Of a stretch of 64,000 nt of DNA, positions 36,981 through 48,779 are shown in pieces. The stretch is from positions 868,001 through 932,000 of the forward strand of contig NC_079889.1 of the NCBI RefSeq assembly GCF_029227915.1, written 5' to 3'. The stretch's first letter is position 1; every line of letters starts with the position of its first letter. The stretch comes from Hydractinia symbiolongicarpus. Lineage: Eukaryota > Cnidaria > Hydrozoa > Anthoathecata > Hydractiniidae. A program made the translations under genes and the position numbers. The notes beneath the pieces were generated by a model. That model made no database searches, was not told the DNA's origin, and saw nothing but the letters and a program-made list of their open reading frames with translations.

Positions 36981-39900
36981 TTAAGCTGTGCCTGCTGCTG
37001 TGCGTTCTCTTTGTTCTCTCATACGTTTATACATTGGTTCGTTTAATGTGTCTTTGGCACGAATAGCCTTCGGATGGCTTGGTCCCAATACCTAAAAGAA
37101 AAAAAAAGAAACTAACATTTCCACATAAATAGAAAACTATGTCGGGGTATTGTCTTTGACCTTGATAAATCGTGATCTACTAAAATATTTGTCACTAAGG
37201 ATCGGGGAATTGGAACCGTAAAATAATTTAAGCAATGTTCAAATTAATTAAAACACCAAAATTAATTAAAAATTACATTAAAACAACAAAAATGGAACCA
37301 AATGAAACGTTTTGACTTATTTTCCATATTATATACACTTCGCTACATGGGAACTCATTTTAGTTCCATGCACAAATAGAATTATTCCCTTAAAATAGGT
37401 CCAGGACAATTCAATTTTAGGCCTTTCTATAAAATGGACTTTGCGGAATTTTAAAACCGGGACAAATGGACCTTAATTTCTGTCACTATTAGAAAAGAGA
37501 CAAGCTGGTACAATACATAAACATATCACATAATTACCTCCTTGCAAGCAACATCCCATTGCACAAAATAATCATACGCTTTTCCAAATTGTCTGTCATC
37601 TTCATAAAGTATTCCAATGTTCAAACACAATCTTACATATAACATATGTCCCTTACCATAAGCCTTTAAACATAACTCAAATGCTTTTTCGAGTTCCTAT
37701 ATGAATAATTGTTGGGTTTATATCGTCAAATAAAAAAAACTTTCATGGCCACCTTAGTCATAAAGATTAAACCCATTGATTAGATCAAGATAAATCAAAT
37801 ATGGGTAAAAATTGCGCATATAAAGATACATTTAACAACAACAAAAAACATTACATTTTTCTTTTCCTCAAAATATCTTTTTGCTCGAGGATTGACGAAA
37901 GATTTAGTCATGATTGCTTCAGCAAGATGCCCAATGTCATTGATCTAAAGAAATATGATATGTAGGCTAACCTATGCTCTGTTATCTTTGTTATCACCTT
38001 CCTCCAGGGAATTTTTCCAAAATGGACAAACAAAAACGGGAAGGTCGCGAATCTTTTCGCGGTAAATAGTTTATTTAAAGCATTTAAAAGCATACTACAA
38101 CAACATATAATAATTGTATGCCTTTTACGTAACAAAATAATATCCAATCCTTAAAAGTGAAGGTGCTCAACTGAGCAAAAAAACTAGAGACGAGCGCAAG
38201 ATATATGTTCGTACACCAGTGTCCCACAGAATACTAACCTTTTGGAACACTGAGATAGCTTCATTGACAACTTCAAAAGCCTGGATCCTATATGTATCAT
38301 CATTCTTTAAATCAGCTATAATTGCCAGATGATGGCAAAGAAGGACATTGTTAAGTGCCATCTTAAACTAAAAGAAAAAACAAAAAAAATATAAATAAAC
38401 TAGTCGTTAGCCCGTGGAAAAATCGACGGGGTCACCCGTCGCGTTCGCTCGTCCTTTAAATTTACCCGTCGCAACAAAGTGGATAAAAATATATCGCATT
38501 TGGTATTCGTGTGCATTTTAAAAAATTCGTGTTTCTGTTATGGGACGCCGCTTTCGCGGACACACAGACAGACGACGGCTATTATTAAACAGATTTTATC
38601 TAGATATACCTGTCAAAACAAAAACAAAACACTACCAGTACCTCGTGGTCTTCTCCTTGAAGTTCTTTTCGATAGTCATGACTTTTTCGACATAATTCAA
38701 CGACTTCCTCATCCTCTTCTAGCTGCGACATTGTAACGAAATTGTAATTCTTTACAACCTGTTTAAAATATACATCTTATAGCATAGAAAGGTGTGGCAT
38801 CTAAGTGGTAGAACATGTTAGTAAACAACAACGACACAAAAAAGACAAGTATGTCAACACGAAACGACAAAGCATACACGCAAAATGTTTAACTAGATCA
38901 ATGGGACTCAAATGTTGCACAAGAACATCCTCTCTCCTACCTCACTCTTACATTTCGCCATCATTTGATAAATATCAGCTAATTCGTCTACACGTGAACC
39001 AAGTTGCTCAGTCTCATGTTTGACTCGCTCTTCTAATATTTCATATGCTTCTGTGTACTGACCAGCCTGAATGCTGAAATATGACGTTAATATGATGAGC
39101 TACTTATAATTCAGTTTGGACATGAACTGATCTTTTCACGTAATTTCCAATTGGAATATATACGGTTAACATAGGAAAGAACACACTGTATCATAATAAC
39201 TCGTATAATTTGTTGGAAAACAGATTTGGAAATGTCTTCTAACTCCATCGTAAATGCATTTAGAAACACAAAAATTGATGATCAATCAATCAATTAATAA
39301 ATGTAAAAAACAACAAAAACTTACAGAAACATTGCAACTTTCTCCATTTGTTCAGCAAACTCAATTAATGGCATTCCAGAATCTTTTAGCACAATCAGTG
39401 ATTCTTTGTATAAAGCAGAAGCAACGGCATAGCCACCAGCCTTAGCAAGAAAATAGATAAAGTCATTGGAAATTGAGATATAGGTGTCAGTCATAGAGAA
39501 AAACTGTTTGCTTAATAATTCTTTTAGCATAGCTAGGATATGAAAAATACCTTTTGCCATGAGCGTAGCAAATCAATACTGAAATCTTCATTATAAAGTC
39601 GATTGAACACTGGCCATTCCAACAAACAACGTATTAATCGATTGTTGTCCAAAAGCTGCTCCAAATGATATGGTAGTTCCTATACAACATATTGTAATTA
39701 ATTTCGTCTAAATAAATATTATCCAATTAATTGCAATTTTGTTAGAAGAAATTACATACTTCAGCCTTCCTATCCATATCATCAACTCCTTCGAAATATC
39801 CAGCTAACACACCATGCCAAAAATTGTACATATGTTTTTTAAATCCTTCACTGCCCTGGAAATATCTAAAACAAAAGTGAAAAATACAGTCACATTTTCA

Positions 39901-42900
39901 ATTGAAACAAATTGATATTTCTTAATGAAAGAGAACTACTTTGTTCATCACTAACATACTGCCTGGCAGTGAGCGGGATTCGATCTGCGGTCCCCATAAC
40001 TGGGAGCCGCAGACGAACCCACTACACTACGTGCGGCTATATGTTAGTGATGAACTCAGATAGTTTATCCGGATGGTGTGTATACATAGGTGAATATTTA
40101 TCATAGCACATCCGTATTTCATTCTCAACAGAGAATGCTTCACCCCGATCAGACCTCTGATCATGACGGGCGAGTATAATGCGTGTAAGTCATAATGAAA
40201 GAGAACTACTTTGTTCATCACTAACATACTGCCTGGCAGTAGGCGGGATTCGATCCGCGGTCCCCATAACTGGGAGCCGCAGACATATTTCATGTTGAAT
40301 AAAATACAATATAAATGTGTAGACATACTTTCTTCTAACAGCCTTGCTAAGAGATCTGTGATAAAAATCAAGTCGTCCTTCTCCAAGATCTCCGCATGGT
40401 CTGAGGAGTTGTTTCAAGTTACGGTAAATAATAGCCCAGTCTCTAGCAGGTAGGAAGTTAACTTGCTTACCCTTTGGTCGATGAGCTAGGATAAAATAAT
40501 GAATAATGTAATGACAAATTATGGAAATCTAAATGAATATATATTATTTAAACTTTTTACATCCGAATGATGTACAACAAAAGAAGAAAAGGAAAAGCCA
40601 CATTCTAGAGGTGCATTACATCTTGTCCAATTGAAGAAGAAAATCTAAGTTCACCTTTTTCTTTTTTATCTTCTCCTTCTTCTTTTATGACATAAGCATC
40701 GTCAACAAGTTTTGAAAACTTATCAGTAAGATTCTCAACATCTTCTTTTTCTGTATCAAGAGGAGCTATTGATTGAACAGTCACTTCTTCCGTTTTCTTA
40801 ATCACTTCTTCTTCTTCACCCTTTGAGAAAATGAACTTAGAAATGAGGCAAAATAAATGCGTTTAAATAAAATATTGTAAATTGGAAATAGACTGTAAGA
40901 AAATATCGATTGCATTCACTCCAATTGTGATAAGCCATTAATGGGTGAAGATTAGAGAATGGGTATATTTAACACGACTAGTGAATAAACACTGATACAT
41001 GACCCAGGAATCTGACAAAATGATGCCAGCTGCAAGGTATTGGCCTGATATTGCAACTGGGCAATTTTAAAGAATGGCCAAATAAAATCACTTTAAGAGA
41101 ATTGTAAAATAGGTACATAGAATACAAAGAGATTTTTTGGCTTGACACAGTTTTAAGATAAGGTGTACAAGGCTTATGCAGAACTTGCATGTTCAAAAAA
41201 TATGCAAGCTCTGCACAAATTTAGGATTTGCAAAACAAATACAATAGCATTTGAATCTATTATGCTAGAGGGAACCAGTACGAAAAAAGTGTTTGCAGAT
41301 CAAATACCTCAACATAATCAGGACATTTGATATTATTGTCATCTCCAAGTAAAGCTAACAATTCTGTTTCGAGCAAACCATGCCTTGAAACTTCAAGCAA
41401 ACATAATGTTGCTTTCATCAACAGACCACCAGTTTCCGTCTCAAAGCGTGAAAATACATCTATTTCAAGGCTAAATGATAGTGGCAGTGCTGAATTACCA
41501 TCATAAATATCCAAAACATATCTAGTTTTGTAAAAGCTCTGATACTTACTCAATCAGATCATCAGGTAGCGTTTCTATCTTTCCAATAAGTTCCTCAAAC
41601 TTTCCAAATACTCTTAATTCTTCACATGCCAGTGTTAACCACAAAGGATTACTTGAGCCTTCTTTTGCTACTAAAGTGTTTAGTTGCTCATCGTCCAATC
41701 GCTTATTGTACATCTTCAATATATTGCAGACAATTTCCTAACAATAGGAAGAAAAAAGACATAGCACGTCTAGTCGAGTTCTAAGAACTTTTAATAAATG
41801 GTCTTTGCTCAGTCTAGACAGAAATAAGTTTTTACTTAAACTACCTTTCTTGAATCCATGTCCAGCGGGCCACACATAACTTCAACTGGTGATGGTTTGT
41901 AAGAACGCAACATTTGATGACTTGGAGTACTTTCAATCATTGAAACAATAACACGAACATTTGGAGATAAATTGTCTGGCAGCCAACGACTCATAAATTG
42001 TTGTTTATCTTCATCAAGCTAAACATTAAGTTAAAAAACAAACAAAAATGCAAAAGAAGTACCAAGAAAACAACCTTTATCGCACAAGTTTTTTCTACCT
42101 GATTTACAGCGTCAATGAATAATATAATTGGTTCAGTATTTGGATTTGATAACAAACTGTTGCTGAGTTGTATTAATGTCTCCAAATCGCTAACAATATC
42201 TTTCATATCTGGTTTGACTTCTTTAGTCAGACGTTGCAGGAAAAAAGCAAGATCAGTTGATCCAGGAGTAGCACCAACAAAATGAAAAAATACTCTCCAT
42301 TTTTTAAAGCCACTAAAAGAAAAGAAAAGTTGGATCAGAAAACATTTGGTGTATTATCCAATAGTCTTTCGATAAAGCTTACCTAGGAACAGTTAATTTA
42401 TTTTCACTGGCCATGTATACTGTATCTGCAGCACATTTCGCCATTAGAGCTGATTTTCCAGCACCAGCTGTACCAATGACTAGCAACGGTGATACTCCAT
42501 CATCTGTATATGCATAATTCTTGATCTGAAAAAACAAAGCACATTTAACGCTTTAATAAAAACTGATTTTCAACTTACGGTTTAATTTACAATGCAAGGA
42601 AAACAATAGATGGTTTAAAAGTGCCTTATTTTTCGTTTTACATTAAATTTCGATATGATACCAAAACCAAGTAGCCATTTTGTTATAAGCTGACTTTGTC
42701 AAGACAAGACTGTCAGATGTTACAATGATGGTTAGTTTCACAACAACAAAGTAAAAACATGTTCAGCTAGCTTATCCTTATTATAGTTCAAATGAGACGA
42801 CTAGGTAACTTAAATTAAACTTTTTCCGACGACAATAAATTGAAGCCAGTTAGGCCTGTGACGCACCTTTTGAGATCATCTTAACGTATGAATGTTTTTA

Positions 42901-45900
42901 CTTAAAAATAGCTTTCAGCAGAGCCATAATTCTGATTATTCACATCAAAGGAGCATCACTTGTTACAAATATTTAATAATAACTAGAGTGTTTAGACATG
43001 CTTAAAGCTTATAAAAAGTTTTCATTTGGTACCAACACTTCCAGGGTGGTTATCGATCAGATGTTAAAAAATTGTAGGCACATACTTATAATCTAAAATT
43101 CCCTGAATTTTTCAAAAACGTTTTGAATATTACCCCTGATAATCATTCCTGATGACATTTCATCTTTATAGCATGAAAAAAGCTTATCATTTTAGATAAA
43201 ACCATTAACATGGCAATACATAACCACCCCAATTCTCTTTTTATACATTCATAACAGAAATTTGAATTTTTACAAAAGTTTCAAAAAATTTGTTGACCAA
43301 TATTAATAAAAGTTAATTCCATGTTTTTTTAGTATTTTCAGGTGCCAAATTATTATGGATATGTACGTATAAAATACCTAATATTTCATAAATTTATTTA
43401 GTATTGATACAATATACAATATACACTCGAGATAACCTAATCCAAGCATTCTTGTCATGCTTCTAAACAAGCCAAAATGTTTCTCTAGGTATCCGTATCA
43501 ACAGTAAAACACGACTTACTTGTTCAATTATTTTATCTCTTCCAAGAACACATTGTGAACGACTATCCAAAAACGTCTAAAAAGAAAGTATACCAAATTT
43601 AACATTTCAAAATTCCCGTTTTAGTCAAAAAAGCCACGCAAGCACAACAATTGCTAAACTAGCCCTTCGCCTAAGATATCAATCCCATTCTCAAGCTGAA
43701 CCCTAAGAAGAAAAGCTCGATTCACACTTTCATACTCTCCAGCATGACTCAGCTGGGGTTTGAACACTCCACCAAAAGACTAGATAGTCGATATTTGGCA
43801 ATTTCTGTTTCCAAATAAGACCGGTTTTATTTTTGTATAAATAAAACTGTCTTAACCTCGTGGGCTTCTTTTTGCACTTGAAGTGGATCGAGTGGACTTG
43901 GATCTAGCGGATACAACTCTTCAATCCTAGTTTTGAAGAAATCGTAAACCTAAGGATAAAGGATGAGCTCTCTCAAAAACAAAATTTATAATATATCAAA
44001 AGACAACGACATGACAAGTAGCTCTGCAGATGTACACCATAATATTATGTCTATTTGTTTACCTTTTGTGAAAACTGCGAATCTCCACTTAAACCTTTAA
44101 ACTCAACTTTTCCATGACTAAACACCCCTTCAACTTTGTAACGGTAAACACAATTTTCCTGCAAAATAAAAAATATTCTTTTTTACAGTACTTGGAATTG
44201 AGAGTATTTTTGTCATGGAAAGAAACATTGTTAAGTACAGTGTAGCAAGAAAAAAGTATAACTTACTTGAAATTGTTCTGAAATCATAGTTTTCAAAGTC
44301 TTTAATTTATCAATACAATTATCATTGTCATCGAGAAAATCATTTTTTATGATGTCTGGTAGATCTTTAATACTATCTGGTTCTCGAAGTAAAAACAATG
44401 CTAAAAAGTAATTAATTTGTGACTAAGCGATTTATAAGCAATTATTAAAACATTGTTCATTTAACTTGTATTTCAAGATGATTAGATTTCCTTCTTAAAA
44501 TGTCATGGTATTTATTTCATTTAGGGTGATACTTAAGATAAAAAATTATGGTATGTTCCACAAAAAGTCCAGTATAAACAATACTTGACTTTTGTGTAAA
44601 ATGCTCAGAGGGGGAGAGAGATTTAACCACCTTAAATAAATTTGAATAGCGTAAGGTTCGTTTCCATGCAACTGAATTTTTCAATATAGCACAAACGTTC
44701 AAGAGCTTTTACGTTAGCAAGTGTGCACTTAGACAAAATCTGTAATTGTTTCAAAATACTTGTGAGCTTTTTTCGCTATAATAAAAAATGCAGTCAAATG
44801 AAAACGAACCTTCAAGCTATGTTAATGAAAATTGGCAGGAAAAAGCATAGCATGAAAGAAAACGATTCACAGTGCTAAAAATGTGCTGACATCATCGTAT
44901 TTATAAGACATGTACATTTCCAATATATTGATCATTATTCAATTGAATTAGTTAATTTGTCAATTTCGGTTGTTAAATTGTTTGCGTTTGATAACCCTAT
45001 ATATCCATACCCAAATAATCATGATTATTTGGGACCATTTTTAGCAACACGAATAAAATCCCAAAATAGGATTCCAAAACTTTGTTCAAAAAAGATTTTC
45101 TAAATAGAAAAATAAGTTTCTGCAGTATTTTAGGAGTGATAATAAAAGATAGTGAGTCGGTGGTGGAATCCCGTCTCCCTTAGTTTAAATAGGCTTAATA
45201 GAAAATCATGCTTATCCCATAAAGTAAAATATTTCACTACTTTGCATGTCTGTAAAAGCTGCGTTTGTTTATTACTCTTACGTTAGTGACAACAAAAGAG
45301 CATCAAGCTTTTAGTAAACATATTTTTGTCGATGGATGTACAACGCATCTAGAATAACAAATATATACCATTTGGATTAAGTTTTCTGAAAGCACCATGG
45401 ACAATTTCCATTTCTGTCACAGATAGTCCATATATCCAGCCATATTGAGCTGCTAAATTGTTTGTCAAATCGCCAAAATTTGGAATCCAACCAGCTCTTT
45501 CGCTGAAATATTTATTTTTACAAGATCAGTAATAAAAAATAACATAATTTCTGCACAAATCATCATTTCAACAAAACACCTACCCTGCTAAATTAAGAAA
45601 GAAAGGTGCAACATTATCTTCATAGCAACGATCTAATTCACTTAAACATATTTTGATGGTTTCTTCCGTTGTAGAATCTTTTGGTACACCCTATGGCAAC
45701 ATTAAAACAAATCCATCTCATAATATTATGTTACATTAGCACTTAAAGAAAGTGGTGATGCGAATGCTGATTCGAATTAGAAAGGTTAAGTGAGGTACAG
45801 TGAACTAGAAAACCAAAACACAAAAAGATATATATTTATACCCATCGTAAGTCACATTCAACAAGTCGAAGTTTTCGTTCCTCACACCATAGTCGTAAAT

Positions 45901-48779
45901 CTGGAAATACCTATGGAGGTAAAAAAAACTAGGCTTATGCTCAACCATAGTAAGCCCTATTAAAATATCAGGCATTATGAAAGTGTGAACAACTGAAACT
46001 GTATTTTTTGTCGTAACTGTTAAATCAGTGTCTTGACGAATTTTAAAATGGTGTTTGGTTTTGCCATAATAAATATAACTTTTACTTTTGAAAAGGAGTG
46101 GAGTATATACGAATTTTATGAGCTTTATTCCTATTGAATTCAAACACCAGTTTAATTTATTCGCTACTTTTTCGCTGTTTTAATATTGCTTCAGATCTTG
46201 CTTAGTCTCATTTCGCAGTTTCTCAGCTAAGAGACATACTTGGTAGGATGGGGTACCCATCGAAAGTTTTTAACTTTTGCCGCAGAATCTTTCTGAGCAA
46301 ACATGGGTAACCTAAAGATCCTGTACTCCTTGCTCCCAACAAAGAACTGCTTCTAAGTTTACCGTTTTTAGGTAAGATTTCATTACTACTTAGAACACGT
46401 TTGAACCTTTATTTAAGCAGAAGCTGCCTCATTGTAACCTCAGATTGATTTTCTCTACCAAAAGAGTAGTTGCTTTTCCTTTAAAGTTCGTATGTCCGAG
46501 CATTTAGGTAATTCTGCCCTTACTGGAAAGCCCAATAAAGTTGGTCTCCAGACCACTGCTGTGTTAGATCATGTGTTGACGGCTGATCACTCTCCTGCTG
46601 TTTCAGAACTTTTCCATCTTAACTACTGAGTCAAATGACTTTAAACTCCCTCTGATGACGTGACCTATTCTTAATAACACAGTTAAATGTATGCCTTTGG
46701 AACTGTTTCAATAATTTTTATTGTTAACATTTTTATTTTTTGTATTTAGTATTTAATACGTTAGAAAACCAAATTGTAAATAAGTGTGATCATGCCAACT
46801 TAAGAGTTGGCGAAAAATAACAATAGAAATATATATGGATATTTGAATTGTCATTTTTATTCAAAATCAAAGTTAAATCTAATTTTTTTTAGGTAGCCAT
46901 AAATCTACATTTTTGTCTTTTACTAAAACATCCGAAACTTTCAGGGTTTTTTTCAAATAAGGGTGTTGTTCGTTTTTCATTTAAAAATTATTTTTTTGCT
47001 TGCTCTTTTGTGCGTTAACACGTCTGTTTTATAAATGTGCATAAAATATGGCAAAGCTTTTGCAGAGGGTATTATTGAGAATGTGTGCAAATTTTTGTTG
47101 AGATTCTCCATCATGGCAGAAATAATGTAAATTTATTACTACCTGGAAAAAATTATATTTATATTATCTTATAGACAATTTAGTTTTCTTTTATATTCCA
47201 TAAATAAGATGGTAAAAACTCCCAGAAGTTTTGAGAAATAATAAATATAGTGGATATGTTTCTGGACCATTATAGTATCCTTTACATTGCTTCGCATTTA
47301 AGATAACCTTTGGTTAGAAAAATAAAAAAGATAAAAATAACAATCACCTATTTGCTTAAATAAACACTACGTGCACTTGCACTCAATTTGAAACTTTAAG
47401 AAGTGGCCATTCTGGGGAACTTCTTGAACAAATTGAAAAGAAATGCCACTTAACCCCTTTTGGCTCGAGGTATTTCAAACATATATGACCAGAGATAGAT
47501 AATTTTCGACAGGCTTGTTCAAATGTAGTACGTCATGAAAAATAAATGTTAACCAGGCAGCGAAATTCTACCTGATTTTTGGGTTAAATAAAATTCACGC
47601 GACCTAAATTCTCAAAATGATTCCCATTGACAAAATAAGTTGTGTCTTGTAAGTTTTAAGTCCTAAGGATAATCCTAACAAAAGTTATTATATTTCCCTA
47701 TTAAAAGAATTTCATGGGTTGATTCGAGTAATAGCCAATATGTAAAGATCTGAGAGGTATGGGACCTAAATTTTTGGCACGTGCCCAATAGATAAATATA
47801 AAAACTTAGTATCGAACTGAAAACGGTTAATAAGATACTTTTGGCATCGATTTAGGAAGAAATAAGTAAAATGTAAATAAATAAAATGTAAAGTTTTTCC
47901 AGAATCCATAAGATATTTATAAAATTAAAATAATCCGGAAAACCAATTTGGTTGTATTATTTTATTGTATTATTTTGGCTTGATGGAATAATTTCAAAAC
48001 AAATTAGCACTCTGAGTACTACTAAAGTGTCCTTAATATAGAGAGGGCTCATCCTAAGTCTCATTCTTGCGGGTGTCGGTTGTTGACAGTTTTTTTGAGG
48101 AAGAGTGTTGACTTTAAACAAATAACTTCTTAGCAACTTCATGTGATTTGTGCCAAGCTATATGAGTAAAATTTTATCCCTGCACTATGAATATGAATGG
48201 TGTGAATTTCAAACATTTAAGAGTTCCGTCAAAGCGACCCTACTGTAAACACATCGAGGTTCCTACTGTTTCTAGCATACCAACCAAATAATTTAGTGTA
48301 ATTTATGCGACATTTTAATGTGAAAGAAATCACAGTTTAAAATTGTTTACCTCTTTTACTAAGACTTCTCTCTCTTGATGAAAATCTTTAAACGTACTTG
48401 ATACAAAAATACGAATTGTTCTCCAGCCTTTGCGATTTTTTGTGGGTGCAACTTGAATAGGTTCTTTATCTGAAGTTTTCTTCACAATAGCCCACATTTC
48501 ATCTATGTCTTTCGGATGTAGTTTTGATGCTTCTTCGTAACTGAGATTTAAAAACTTTTGCGCATCAATAAATTGTTTTTTACGGTTGCGTATATCTTTT
48601 AAGGAAAGTGTACTTGCAGAGGTGCTCTGTTTTATTTCTTTTGTTCTTTGTGATTCTTCTTTTACAGGTGGTAATAAATTTGGCTTGTTATTATTGTCAT
48701 CTGTTGCTTGCTTTGCAGGTTTGGAAGAAGGTGTCTGTGAGGAAACAACAACAGCCCCTTTAGATGATGCACAACCCAT
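36981..48779 (-). CDS. Gene C: DUF4062-NACHT-TPR STAND NTPase (TTC41-like), intact, 24 exons
   Basis: Exons in coding order: 48351-48779, 45842-45910, 45584-45690, 45369-45502, 44267-44400, 44063-44158, 43857-43949, 43520-43576, 42383-42525, 42099-42312, 41845-42018, 41550-41737, 41308-41470, 40655-40820, 40329-40485, 39760-39865, 39551-39679, 39325-39440, 38941-39073, 38642-38758, 38239-38367, 37855-37944, 37538-37696, 36981-37091. The sum is 3414 bp, 1137 residues plus TAA. MGCASSK at the start is a dual myristoylation/palmitoylation-type motif. DUF4062 starts at residue 119 (WRTIRIFVSSTF). NACHT has Walker A GTAGAGKS at 391-398 and Walker B IILFID at 483-488. Exon 14 encodes an acidic Glu/Lys linker (about 668-722). 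TPR units fill roughly 854-1100, such as AGGYAVASALYKES and IQAGQYTEAYEILEERV. The architecture matches TTC41-like and nephrocystin-3-type proteins. Ligand and pathway are unknown; by family analogy it is a cytosolic, membrane-tethered signalling NTPase. Confidence 0.88.
38399..38600 (+). repeat. Dispersed hairpin repeat (CCCGTGG family), copy 4, longer variant
   Basis: It begins CTAGTCGTTAGCCCGTGG with the hairpin CCCGTGGAAAAATCGACGGG at 38411-38430, and ends with CACACAGACAGACGACGG and CTATTATTAAACAGAT. It lies in the gene C intron between exons 20 and 21 and has an extra GC-rich segment after the hairpin. Confidence 0.65.
39924..40284 (-). repeat. Two copies of a tRNA-like SINE head (family 3) in gene C intron 15
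   Basis: Copy 1 (about 39924-40050) on the minus strand reads GTAGTGTAGTGGGTTCG (A box) and then AGATCGAATCCCGC (B box). Copy 2 (40194-40284) repeats the same AATGAAAGAGAACTACTTTG-to-B-box stretch but stops inside the tRNA-like part. The acceptor-stem partner of GCCGCAC is absent, so it is not a working tRNA. A 16-base sequence, GTTCATCACTAACATA, flanks copy 1 on both sides as an inverted repeat. Confidence 0.65.
43633..43800 (-). repeat. tRNA-derived SINE (family 2), diverged copy in gene C intron 7
   Basis: The minus strand carries a B-box-like GTTCAAACCCC followed by AGCTGAGTCATGCTGG and a body ending GCTTGCGTGGCTTTTTT. It parallels the copy at 6110-6352, whose B-box region and body match in order. 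Confidence 0.5.
46280..46860 (+). mobile_element. Decayed 3' end of a LINE (CR1/L2-like) reverse-transcriptase gene
   Basis: Conceptual translation in shifting frames gives RMSEHLGNSALTGK near 46489, then TTESNDFKLPLM, a stop, and PILNNTVKCMPLELF up to about 46711. This order of motifs is the C-terminus of CR1/L2-group LINE proteins. Several stops and frame changes make it a relic. The tail is AT-rich, with a possible end near 46830. It lies in intron 1 of gene C, in antisense to it. Confidence 0.6.

Noticed and set aside
39965-40036. Functional tRNA gene on the minus strand
   Set aside because: A and B boxes are present but the acceptor stem has no 3' partner, and the second copy is truncated inside the tRNA-like part.
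46491-46711. Coding exon in gene C intron 1
   Set aside because: The readable motifs are on the opposite strand, are broken by stops and match a LINE C-terminus.
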